Part shown: piece after piece, positions 1 through 10,638 of the stretch
Numbering within the stretch: the first letter of the stretch is position 1
Layout: every line of letters begins with the position of its first letter
Assembly: GCA_003024175.1 (NCBI GenBank)
Contig: MDYQ01000257.1
Span: 186,001 to 250,000, forward strand
Length of the DNA: 64,000 nucleotides
From: Planoprotostelium fungivorum
Lineage: Eukaryota; Evosea; Variosea; Cavosteliida; Cavosteliaceae
Direction: 5' to 3'
The notes under the pieces: model-generated
Told to the model about the DNA's origin: nothing
The model's database searches: none
What the model saw: the letters and a program-made list of their open reading frames with translations, nothing else
Position numbers and translations under genes: made by a program

Positions 1-51
1 CATGTCCACCAACTTTGTTCAGATGAAACGATCGAATCACGAGATGTAATT

Positions 52-1799
52 TTATTTATTTGGAGCAGACTCCAGAGCGGCGACGATCTCTTTCGCCTTC
101 TCGTGGGACACACCACAGTGAATCCTGACGTATCCAGTGTTATCTGGATTGTTGGGCCAGAAGATGGAACCGGGGGCTGTACAATCTTCAGCTCGACGCT
201 CCCTCCACTCTGACTCACCGACGCCGACACCTTTCGCTAAACCGTGAACGATGGCCTCCTTATCTGTCGACACGTGATGGTAGAACATTCCATACATGCT
301 ACCAGAGGGCTCTAACGGTGTCCAGCCAAGAGCTAAATGCATCAATTAGCCACAATATCCAGTTGAAATGGAGATGTTGTAGAGGGGCTCACCCTTTTGC
401 ATGGCGGGAGCGAGGATCTTCCAATTGTTTTGCATGAGGTCTCCGGTCTCTTTGATGTGTCGATCAAAGTCTTCGTATTCGTTCGTGATGTACCTGTTCG
501 GACGTCAGTCTCATCATCACGACGCTGATCGTAAACGATGGACGGACAGATGATGGTGGACGTGGACGTAGACGATCAGATGAGAGAGAATGAGTAGAGG
601 AGAGGATCACCTGCCGATGGCGTGTTGTAGCCATGGAACCGAGATGTAGATGGGATCGTGGATTTTCATCAATTTATCGATCATCTCTGGATCTCCCACG
701 GCATATCCGCACCTCCACGATTGCGCGGCCAGACTGTGAAGATATCAATCGACATCATCAACCGACATCATCGCATCTCGCTCACCTCTTTGCGAATCCT
801 CTGGCGACGATAACGTGTTTGGGAAGCTTGTCCATCTGAACGGGGGACCAGTAACCCTCTCGCCAGATGAGATCACAGTAGATCTCATCCATCAGCAAGA
901 GACAGCCGGCCTTGCCGGTCATCTCGATGAGCTTCTCTAAATCGTCTCTGGCCCACAAGTTACCTGGTTTGAATGTTAGACGGCGTCATGTGATTCTCCG
1001 ATACGATGTGATTATGAGTAGTTTGATGTGGATTATTCGACTTGATGTGGATCGCGATGCAGTGAGATGGAGGTGATGAAGTACCTCCTGGGTTTCCTGG
1101 ATTGGTGACGATGAGTAGATCGAGTCCGTTGCCTTCAAAGAGTGCACGATGGATGGCTTCCCAGTCCGGTGTGAAGTCCTCTTTGCTGCTGACATAGACG
1201 GGAGTTCTCCCAAAGACGTCGGTGATCTGGATGAAATGAGTGAATGAAAATGGAATGAGTGATGGCAGACCTGCTTGGCATGGTAGGTATAGAAGGGTAC
1301 GATGAGTCCGAGGTCTCTGACTTTATCAGATCCTCCCTTCTCGTTCTTCAGGTAGATGAGTACAGAACATAAGACTCCCGTGACTCCGGCAGTCGCTGAG
1401 ACGATTTCAGATGGAGAAGATAAGAGATGACGTGTCACCCAAGATGTGGTCTCTCGTGATGTGAGGTGCTTCGTATCTCTTCTGCATGAGAGTGACGAGT
1501 GCGTCACGATAATCTTCCTCTCCAAACCTGACGTGTTGTGAGATGGAGCTGAGAGGAAGGGAAGAGTGTTACCTGTTTCTGTACTGGTGGATCTCATTTT
1601 CATCTCCAGCGCAGATGGTGGCCGCGATGTCTCTCAGTTTTTTAGGAGGTGGGAGTTCGATCATTCCTTGAGCTAAGCTGTGGATGTTGTTCCTCTTGCA
1701 GAAATCAAAGATGTCACGCATGGTAGCATTTTGTGGTAACTCCTTGATGAGTTCTTCGGCGCTCTTGTTAGGGACTGTGTCTCTCAGTACTTCCTTCAT
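52..1799 (-). CDS. Class I/II PLP-dependent aminotransferase
   Basis: Fold-type I aminotransferase read over several exons. The first exon encodes an N-terminal segment with an HSLAQGMIELPPP stretch, as in aspartate/alanine-type aminotransferases. Further exons give a substrate/cofactor segment with LLIVTNPGNPGG, then LLLMDEIYCD (the Asp that contacts the pyridine nitrogen), and the PLP lysine in RGFAKSLAAQSWRCGY. That motif is assembled across a phase-2 intron near 0.73-0.79 kb. The last exon ends ALESAPNK and a stop at 52. The length, about 430 residues, fits the family. It should transfer an amino group between an amino acid and a 2-oxo acid in the cytosol; the substrate cannot be told from sequence alone. 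The start is the first Met of the first exon; the upstream gene is divergent 128 bases away. The family call is sure, the specificity is not. Confidence 0.85.
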
Positions 1800-1927
1800 C
1801 CCATCAGCTCACCTGACATGATAATGGGATCACAATTTCTGACGACAATTTCATGGCTTTCCTTCGTTGTTTCGAGTCAACTGAAAATTAGCGCCTAATT
1901 TTCGTTTGATCATCACATCATCGCATC

Positions 1928-4900
1928 ATGGCTCAGCAGACGGCAGAGCCTAATGTCGATGATGGTGTTACATCAACACCAAAACGTTCATTCGATCAAA
2001 CCACATCAGATCATGAAGAGGAGCTCCCGAAGAAACCCTGCACGAGCACAATTAAGTTGTCAACTGAAGAAGACCCTGAGGTAGTCATTCCTGATGAAGA
2101 AGGTGATGGTCTATAATTGAGAATCGATTTCTCTGATCGGTCGTACTGAGGCAAAGACAGACACAGAAGCCCATTCGATATCTATGGATGTCTTTGTGTG
2201 CCCCATCTGTGCCGTCGCACTCAATGGAGCGTACAATCGATTGATCAACGAACATGTCGATCTGTGTCTCAATGAGGCTTCCGGATTAACACAGACCGCA
2301 ACAGAGAACAACACACAGATGACTCACACTTCGTCTTCCTACGTTCCAGACACTCAGATCAGTGAAGATGTCCCCTCCTCCGATGAGCCAACAGAAGATG
2401 GAGCAGAATGTCCTCTCTGCAACGAGCGTTTTTCTCACGCAGCCATATCCAATCACCTTGACGAGTGTCTCAACTACACATCTGGCTATCTGCAAGATAG
2501 TGGCGATGAAAGATCCCAACATCTCTCACCCATGAATCCATTTGACGATCCCGCTCAGGACTTTGATCACTTTTACTCGAGCGATGATCATCACGAGGAG
2601 CTCTACGATGGAGAGGTAGATTCCATGCGGAGGATCGCCGATGCATTGGTGAGTCTATCGTTTCGACCTGCGATTGAACGTAAGCAGGGTATGGAAGTCG
2701 GTGACGAGGACTTTGACCACATTTTGGGAGACTTTTATAACGAGAGACGCATCATCCGCTTAGGAGGTGATCCATCACATCATACATCTCATCACTTGTC
2801 CCGTCGTACCAATTCAACCAAATTCAGAGAGACCTTTGGACCCAAATTGTCCCGCAGGACAGTTGAAAGCACATTTTGAGTCATTAGGACCTTTCCCCTT
2901 CTCTGATCTGCCGACCGACATCATCTCCCTCGTCTGCACCTTTTTAGATGTCAGGTCAGTGTGTCGGTTATCTCTTTGCGGTTCAAAGCGAGTCCACTAC
3001 GCCAGCAATCTGGATTCACTGGTGAGTCGGGAGAATGACATCACGATGATGTGACTGATGGAAAAAAGTGGAAGAAAAAGTTTGTCGACAAGAGTTATAA
3101 AATAGAAGATGTTCCTCCGTGGAAGATGACACTCTACGAGGAGAGGATGCCTTTGGTACGTCCACCGTGTGGGTCGATCTTTATTCTTTTGCGCGCGCAT
3201 CCTCGTTATTTTGCGTACGCATTATAGGAACTTATTTCTCCCAGTCTCCGTTTGGAAGCAATTCTACGAAGAAGCATCGAAAGAAGTGTTGGATTTGTCT
3301 CCAGAGCAGCAAGAAGTTTTAACGGCTGCGATGAGAGGAAAGAATATCTTCTTCACAGGTGACACACGATCAGAGATGCTTAACTTTGGCTGAATGGTTC
3401 GCAGGGAATGCGGGGACGGGTAAGAGTTATCTGATCAGCAAGATAAAGGAGAGATTGAACAGAAGGAGGAAAACTGTTCGAATCACAGCCAGTACGGGAC
3501 TGGCCGCATATAACATCGGTAAAAAGATTTATTCATCGAAGTGATCACGATCACCATCACTGCCATTGATGTCGATCATCATCATCATCTCATCACATCA
3601 TCGTCTCAATGATCACAGGTGGCATCACCATCCACTCGTGGGCAGGCATTCGACTGGCCAGAACAAAAGAAGATTTCGACACGGCGTGGTCCAGGAAAGA
3701 CAACTGGAGAGAGACAGACGTTCTCATCATCGACGAGATCTCCATGCTATCCGGTCAAATTCTCGACGAGCTGAATCGTCTGGCCAAAGACATTCGAGGC
3801 AGTGATTCTCCGTTCGGTGGCATACAGCTGATCCTCTGCGGTGACTTCCTTCAATTGCCTCCGGTGTCGAAGAGGGGAGAGAAGGCGAGTTTCATGTTTG
3901 AAAGCGAAGCCTGGACTGAATGCATAGATGAGGTGATGATGACGATGATGACGATGATGACGATGATGACGATGCTGATGATGATGAGTAGGAGGGGCTC
4001 ATGTTCGAATTGAAGATGATATTCCGTCAGACGGAACCTGAGTTCTTGAGAATCTTGAATCAATTGAGAGGTTCGTTGTGTATTGGTATGTCATCTCACG
4101 AAGATTGTGCAGACGGTGTCTGTTCACATCAGACGACGCAGAAATTGAGGGAACATAACAAAGAACTCGAAGCCATCGACGGAATCGAACCCACAAATCT
4201 CCTATGCAGGTGATCATGATGACGCATCGTGATCGCGATGGTGATCGTCATCAGAAACGAAGACGTAGAGAAAGTGAATCTATACCATCTGAGAATGCTA
4301 CCACCACCAGAGTATCGATACCAGAGGTTGTGCAATTACGAGCCCTCCGCAGTCTGCAAATCACACTCCAATCGCACTCGCTGTGACACTCTCATGGGCG
4401 AAACGGTTGCTTTCAACGAATACCTCGACATCGTCCTCTTACGTGTGGGTGCTCAGGTGCGACACATCGATTGACATGGGCGAGCTGACAACTGCAGGTC
4501 ATGCTGACCCGCAACATATCTTCTACGAGGTACAACGGCTGCAGAGGTATCATCACTCGAATGTCTCCAACAGATCAGTACGTCATACCAGAACGCATGA
4601 GAATGCAGGAAGATCAGTCTCCTTTGTACAACAGTTTGTTGGAAGAGTGGAAGAAGAATCACACGCAATTGCCCGTTGTAAAGTTTTTAGATGGAGAAGA
4701 GCAAGTCATCGGACCAGAGTACAATGGTAACTCATGGAGTTGTGGACAGACGGTCAAAGTTCACGTGAGATTATCACGTGTCCATCGTGTTCATGATCGA
4801 ACGTATCACCGTTCACCAGATCTCATGGATGGATGACTGACGCCGATCAGTTACCTCTACGATTGGCATGGGCTATAACGATTCACAAGAGCCAAGGAAT

Positions 4901-5183
4901 GTCACTGGATCGTGTGAAGATCAATCTGGGATCTGTCTTCTGCCCGGGACAAGCTTACGTTGCCATTTCGCGGGTCAAATCGACTGCGGGAATGCAGCTC
5001 GTCGATTTTCAACCCAATTGCATCAGAGCCGATTCAAAGGTTCTCAAATGGTACGAACAACTGAGACAAAAGAAATCGCGGCATCTGCATTCGGCTCGTC
5101 CTCTATATGAGAAGAAGAGAGAGGGGGAGAAGATGACTAGAGAGAGGGAGAAGAAGAGAGGAGGGAGGAGGAATAGAGAATGA
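1928..5183 (+). CDS. UBZ-UBZ-F-box-PIF1 family DNA helicase
   Basis: Multi-exon gene. Exon 1 (1928 to about 2103) gives an acidic N-terminus and joins in frame (phase 1) to an exon with two UBZ4/RAD18-like zinc fingers: CPIC..H..C near 2.2 kb and [10 protein letters not shown] near 2.41-2.48 kb. A phase-1 intron at about 2767-2825 leads in frame to an F-box ([16 protein letters not shown], about 2.90-3.05 kb). PIF1 motifs follow: Walker A GNAGTGKS, Walker [10 protein letters not shown], the PIF1 signature ending [17 protein letters not shown], the [17 protein letters not shown] segment, GAQVMLTRN and the C-terminal [16 protein letters not shown]1 enzymes are 5'-3' helicases for replication, G-quadruplex and recombination structures. 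UBZ fingers bind ubiquitin and F-boxes bind SKP1, so recruitment to ubiquitylated factors or SCF assembly is inferred. An intron near 3.93-3.99 kb is nearly all ATGACG repeat. The basic tail after 5.08 kb is low complexity. Confidence 0.8.
3937..3986. repeat. ATGACG microsatellite in helicase intron
   Basis: Tandem GATGATGAC units fill most of a short intron of the PIF1-type gene. Such GATGATG runs recur in many introns of this window and look like simple-sequence intron filler. Confidence 0.8.
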
Positions 5184-5221
5184 AGATCGTGTTCGTATCA
5201 GCGTGTTTCATTTGTACAAAT

Positions 5222-5946
5222 TTAAACTTCTCTCGATGTCTGGGCTTTCACTGCGCGGATCATGACTTTGTTTCGGGCGGCGATCTGTTGTCGGACGACA
5301 TCGCATGTGGTTCGCAGCTCTGTGATGCCTTTTGGAAGGTGCCACGTGATTCTCTCTTCACCCACTAGACTCGCACCCATCTTTCTGCGGAGCATCTGAT
5401 GACGAATGCGTCAGCATTTGAAGGGAATGTGATGATGATGTCACCTCGGAATTCTTTGGCCATCTATAGACAATGGTCACATTACTGTTTGCGCTGTCCC
5501 AGATCATTTCGGTCATGTTCTCGTAAGCAAAGACGTGAAATGGTACCTGTGTGATGTCATCAGACTGCGAATGAAAGTTCTGCTGTGGTCTCACCAGTTC
5601 TTTCTTCAAATAGAACATGCCATATTGGACTTCAAAGATGGTGATGGCAAGTGGACTGACTTCTAGGTAGCCCATCACCTCATTATACGACCAGTTTCGA
5701 AACTGATTGGAAATCAGTGAGGGAACGATCAGCCGAACATGTTACCTTGACCTGATAACGTGTGTGCAAATGCTTCATCTTTTCTTTAGCCAGGGCATCG
5801 ATCAGAGCCAAGTCCGCTTTCGGTACTCTCAGCCCCTTTTGAGGTGAGTTGACAGACTCACTATAGATGATCACCTTCAAAGTCTTCTTGTCTGCATAGT
5901 TCTGGCTATCCTCTTTGGCCTCCTGTCGGCTCACGTCTGTGCTCAT
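5222..5946 (-). CDS. Unrecognised protein of about 195 residues
   Basis: Three exons. The first (from [13 protein letters not shown]) ends YQVK and joins in phase 0 across a short intron (about 5.70-5.74 kb) to [15 protein letters not shown]. That exon carries alternating hydrophobic stretches ([31 protein letters not shown]) that suggest a beta-rich fold. The last exon reads [16 protein letters not shown] and ends TSREV before a stop at 5222. No signal peptide or membrane segment is seen. I do not recognise the family. It is convergent with the PIF1 gene, 38 bases between stop codons, and starts 138 bases from the next gene on the other strand. The gene is credible because splice sites, phases and coding look agree; function unknown. 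Confidence 0.6.
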
Positions 5947-6083
5947 GTGATGTCTGTGATGTGCACTGCGATGCTGTCATCCTCAGATATCTGGTCTCAA
6001 AATCTGGAGGAAAATTCCGACCGGTCCATCTCAATTTTCCGAAGAGAGCATCTATCATCCTTTACGTCCTCACTCGTATTGCC

Positions 6084-6995
6084 ATGATGACCGACAATTT
6101 AGAATTCCGATCAGGCAACCAGGCTGAGAGACAAGAGGAAGCATCCTTCTTGGAGAGAATCAACACTCTCCTGGCCTCGGGAGAAGATCAGATCATCAAT
6201 ATGGAGGAGGGGCTATATCGATGGATCACCCGTCAGGTACTTCTCACATCACATCATCAGCATCACATCGATGATTGACGTTGCATCTTTAGGTCAGAAG
6301 AAATCTTCACGTCGTCTCTACGATGAACACCGCCTCTTCCTCGTTCCACAACTGAGCCATTCACCCCCGATCTCTGCTGCCGTGTCACCCGGGTCAACTT
6401 CCGGGCTCGCAGCAGAGTCAGTGCACGCACCAACGGAGTCCCCCGACGTCCGCACCAAGCAGAAGAGCCTCATCAAGAGAGTGAATGGAAGGCCAAGCTG
6501 AAGAATTTGGAGAGGAGTCTCTCCGAGACCTGAACGAGACCTCCGTCCACATCTTGGACGACGAGATCATCGGCAGTCTAGAAAGACTTTCAAATCGGTG
6601 CGACAGAGCTGATGGCCAGAAGAAGAAGGCGTAGAATGTGGGAAACATGTGATCGCAGGCTGAGAGCTTTATCTCGACGAGATGAACACAGTGACCTCAA
6701 TAGTATCATCACCAACTTATATCAGAGGTGAGAAGAATGAATGTCATCATCCATCGACGATCGTGCATCACTCGATCGACGTCATCATGATCAACAAGAT
6801 CAACATGATGATGAACTCACGATGGAAGCCATCAACTCGAAGGCCGTTGGATCTCATCCAAGGAATAGGAGAAGACAACTATTCGGACTTATCCCTACAA
6901 ATTCAAAGCTACTGAGAATCTCGGACGAAGGAGCGAAGAGGGGAAAGGGACACAAGAGAAGAGAGGTGAGAAGAGAAGAGAGGTGAGAAGAGAAT
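6084..6995 (+). CDS. Possible small charged, coiled-coil gene, structure unresolved
   Basis: A credible first exon starts at tandem Met codons ([16 protein letters not shown]) and ends WITRQ at a GT splice site near 6.23 kb. Downstream sequence keeps coding character in short stretches: a segment with [20 protein letters not shown], one with [21 protein letters not shown], and an Arg-rich stretch [20 protein letters not shown] followed by NLYQR and a GTGAG donor near 6.73 kb. I could not find splice junctions that join all of these in one frame, so exon limits and the end are uncertain. The composition suggests a charged helical protein. The family is not recognised. Confidence 0.3.
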
Positions 6996-8116
6996 GATTT
7001 GAATGTAGACGGAATGAGAGGGTGGAACGTGGATCATAACGGACTTCTCTCCTCCTGTACAGATCCACAGATTTCTCCTTGACAGGTCTCAGTGCCATCA
7101 CAGTCGGACGCATTCAATGAACCGGGCACACATCACAAAAAAGATTGGAGACTCCCTCCTTTGTGCTCTCGGGGGTAAGGAAAGAAGAAGAGGAGAGGAA
7201 AGGAAAGGAGAGTTCACATGAAAAACGACATGAATCGATGGAGCACAGAGAAGATCACACGTTTGGCGAGAAGTAGCCAATAAAGAGGACAATCTGTCCG
7301 CAATACGTTAGTAATCACACCTTTCATCATCATCATTTCGATCGTCGTCGTCATCGTCTAGGTATTCATCTGTTCTGATGGCACCAATCTGAGAGAACAA
7401 AGCATTTCATCAACGCACCTATCCACACCGTTGCAAAATCACCACGCTGTTCCGATTGTTGGACACATTCGATTAAGGAAATAAACAAACGGACGAATGC
7501 GAAAAAAATAATATAAAACAAAGAAAACCTAAATTCAAGAGCGAAAAAAACAAGCTGCGGATAGAAAAGAAAAAAAGAACAGCAAACTCATTCACCCCCC
7601 CCCCCCCGATATTCGAAGTACGAAACAATTTTTCGATCGAGTGTGATCATGGCTTAAGAGATTTATCTATATGATCACCTAGGTGAATCACTTATGACAC
7701 GTACAAAATTATTTGTATATGGAAAGTTTGCACAGTTGATGTAATATCGTTGTCAGTGTACCTTCTCATCTGCTACTTATTTTTCCCATTCTGTATCATT
7801 CATCCATGTACGACACTAGGTATATGAGCCGAAATGGTGTCTTGTGACCGACCATAGACATCGAACGACATTCAAAGGGTGAGATGGAGGAAGATAGGAG
7901 CGCTGAAGGAGTGCAGCCGAGTTGGAGTATATCGTATACGAGGGTCCAGATGAGGTGCCTCATACAATACACGGGCTGATGGCTTGATAGGACTGATTTA
8001 ACAAATGATCGATTGGCTTGCTTTGACCAGACGAGGAACAAGAGAGAACTCTACTGGGTATAGATGATGAGTTTATTTCGAGGACGATCGAACTTCAATC
8101 CACGAAATGAGCCATC
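6996..8116. other. Gap with no supported gene
   Basis: About 1.1 kb between the uncertain gene above and the 3' end of the J-domain gene. It holds purine-rich GAGAAGAG runs near 6.95-7.0 kb, an A-rich stretch at about 7.49-7.58 kb and a run of 13 C at 7595-7607. Open frames here look like shadows. Part may be 3' untranslated sequence. Confidence 0.5.
7595..7607 (+). repeat. C13 homopolymer
   Basis: Thirteen consecutive C directly after an A-rich stretch; the longest homopolymer noticed in the window and prone to sequencing error. Confidence 0.9.
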
Positions 8117-9547
8117 CTACTTGTAAAACTCATACTTTCCATTGAGTAGAGTGGTGATCTTTCCACAGAGGTACCTCCACTTTGGGTCTTGATTCTCGTT
8201 TCGGTCCGGATGGTAACGGCGGATGACGTTCAAAAGGTACCTCTTCACCGTCAACGGTGCAGCGTCCGGGGCCAGTTGTTCCATGGGGTCACCGGTTTTG
8301 ACGGGATGTCTCTGCAAAAGCCACTCCATGATCTTCTGCACGCTGAGGTCCTTCTTTCCATACAGCTCTTCCAATTCTGCCTTCATTTCTTCACGCAAGA
8401 CGGAAGTGTCTCGCAGCCTGGCTTCTTCCTCGATTCTGTCTTCTTCGATCTGAAACAGTCTGTTGGCCTCGACGCACTCCTGATACCAAGAGTGGGAGTC
8501 CATCATCTTGGGAGACATGGACAAGCAGAGGTGAACGCACAGTTTGTAGTAATGCTTCGCTCTGTCGTGATCGTGCAAGATGACACGGAAGATCTGATGG
8601 TGTTAAAATAAAATAGAAGCGGATGTGCATACCCTTGCGGTGTGGCTGTACGCCTCGGCTTCCACCTCCACCAGTTTCTCGCGAGTGAGCACGATGACCC
8701 GTCTGTATGTGTCGACGATGTCCCAGACCGTGTCCGTGCTGATCGTCTCTTGTTCTAAAACAAGATGCAGCATCTCATTAGCGGAGTTCATCAATTGAAG
8801 AGACTCCAGGAGACCGTCTTGTAGGTGAACCCTCTCCCTCTGCTCGTTCAACTCGTCATTCACACCGAAGCGTTCGGCTCTGATGATCAGACGGTTGCAG
8901 TCCTGTCATCGACTTTAGACATGTGGATGCGATGCATCTCACATACCTTGATGACGGCGGCACCTTTAAAGTCTCCCTCTTCAAGGCAGCGGACGTGGAT
9001 TCGGATGATCAATTCGATGATGCGAGTGTAAAGCGAGACGACCGAGGAAGAGGACAACCCTCCGTCTGGCGCCACACTGTTCAGGAATGAGGTGAGCCAC
9101 TGTGCCCATTTCTGACCCTCCTGCCCGTTCTCCGTGATGGACAGCGCGGCATCATCGAGGATGCTTTCCAGGAGAGGAATGTTTTCCAGGTACCACTCTT
9201 CGGTGATCTCATTCAGACTGAGGGCGGTATACAAATTGGAGGCGGCTTCACTCAGGCTGTCCATCTTGCCAACGATCTGTCTCTACCACACAATGAGAAA
9301 GCGAACAATGTGATCGATGATGATTTGAGCACCTGACATTGGAATTCGTACACCCTCAGGTGGGTCCTCGCCGAATTTTTCAATGCCTTTGCCCTCTGTA
9401 CATCGTTGTCACTTGACAAGTAAGAATTGCGGTAAGCGTTGAGCGCCTCCACCACACGTCCACTGAAGATGGATGGACCCAATTGAAATCTAAAGACATG
9501 TAGTGTTGGTTGCCCAGTTGACGTAGGTGCTCGGCTCTCGTGTTCAT
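8117..9547 (-). CDS. Helical/TPR-like protein with C-terminal J domain
   Basis: About five exons. The N-terminal exon reads RAEHLRQLGNQHY and the next GRVVEALNAYRNSYLSS, resembling a TPR hairpin; the exact junction near 9.45-9.50 kb is not settled. The middle is alpha-helical (ENIPLLESILDDAALSI, VSLYTRIIELIIRIHVR). The last exon (8117-8578) has an acidic helical segment and ends in a J-like domain: LLNVIRRYHPDRNENQDPKW..., with the HPD tripeptide that stimulates Hsp70 ATPase. A C-terminal J domain resembles the placement in auxilin and related co-chaperones; a role as an Hsp70 partner is inferred. No signal or membrane segment. The start is chosen as the Met before NTRAEHL; an in-frame Met lies 51 bases upstream (9598). 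Confidence 0.6.
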
Positions 9548-9796
9548 CGTTTTAGTTGTTGTGGGAGAGTACAAGGAGTCGCTCCCAGTCCAAATCAAGT
9601 TCCACGGTTGTTATCGTGAATGAATGAGGTGATTGGGGAGTTGGTTGAAGGGGACCAAACTAATTTGGTCTTCGGTCCGATTTCAAAGACATGCATGAGC
9701 TTACGAAATTTCATCCAGACACCGAGACTTTGTTGACATCATCCGACATCACAGCACATCACACATACATCACGTACGCACTGTAACGACGATAAC

Positions 9797-10502
9797 ATGG
9801 CTTTCAATTTCAACGCTTCGTTTGACATGCCTAGATCCTCACCATATCAATCACCTATCATCAAGTGAGTTTATCTTTATCAACGACATCCACCATCAAT
9901 CGGTTACATACGTGCATTGACCATCAAAGATGGCCCACTGGAAGTAAGAACGACGTCAGACCGACTAATCCTCCCCGACCCAAGTTATCCCCCGCCATTC
10001 GATCAAAACCACCTAAAATCTATCGGAACTCTTCCAGCCCCCTCGATGGATTTGTGACTGAATTCCACATCACAGTATGTCCAATTCTCTAACATCATCA
10101 CTGATCCCAGACAGTTTCACGACTGGGACGAACAACCCGCACGAGGTATCCTTCAAATTACTCCTTTAGCTCTCACCGTTTTCATCTTTAAGCATCAAGG
10201 ATGGTTTTCACCTGACCGACTGGTGAGTCATCGCGGATTGTATTTATTCACCCATCCAGGTTTCCTTCCATGTCTTCCACCTAGATCAGATGGACGATGT
10301 TGATTATGAGCTGACCGATCGTCGAGTTTCTTTCAAATACGATTGGGAGGCGGCAGAGAGCGAGCTCCTCTTCAAAAAATGTGGAGCCGTCAAAAAAGGA
10401 AAAGAAGGCATCGTATGGTTCTTAGATGATGTCAGGGACGTCCATCAGCTCCAGCTCGTGATCGAACGAGTCAGGGGAAAGAATATAAAGAGAGAACTGT
10501 AA
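9797..10502 (+). CDS. Unrecognised protein of about 150 residues
   Basis: Starts MAFNFNASFDMPRSSPYQ. Successive exons join in frame through GT-AG introns of about 50-65 bases: a Pro-rich segment (LILPDPSYPPPFDQNH), a Trp-containing segment (QFHDWDEQPARGWFSPDRL), and a final exon of about 70 residues (MDDVDYELTDRRVSFKYDW to KNIKREL). The last exon is charged, probably mixed alpha/beta. Its stop lies 136 bases from the stop of the convergent PTEN-type gene. The start lies 250 bases from the divergent J-domain gene. No family recognised. Confidence 0.5.
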
Positions 10503-10638
10503 CAATCTTTTGTCATGGATCATGATCACCGTCACGATCATCCTTTCACATGAGAAAGAGACAGTCGATGATGTGACGATCGATGAACGTTGTTATTCGT
10601 CACATCTCTTTATCCTCCAAGGTATATTACAACTGTGT

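Noticed and set aside
7796-8041. Open frame of 81 codons on minus strand as a gene
   Set aside because: Isolated frame in a composition-poor gap, no splice partners, no protein-like pattern.
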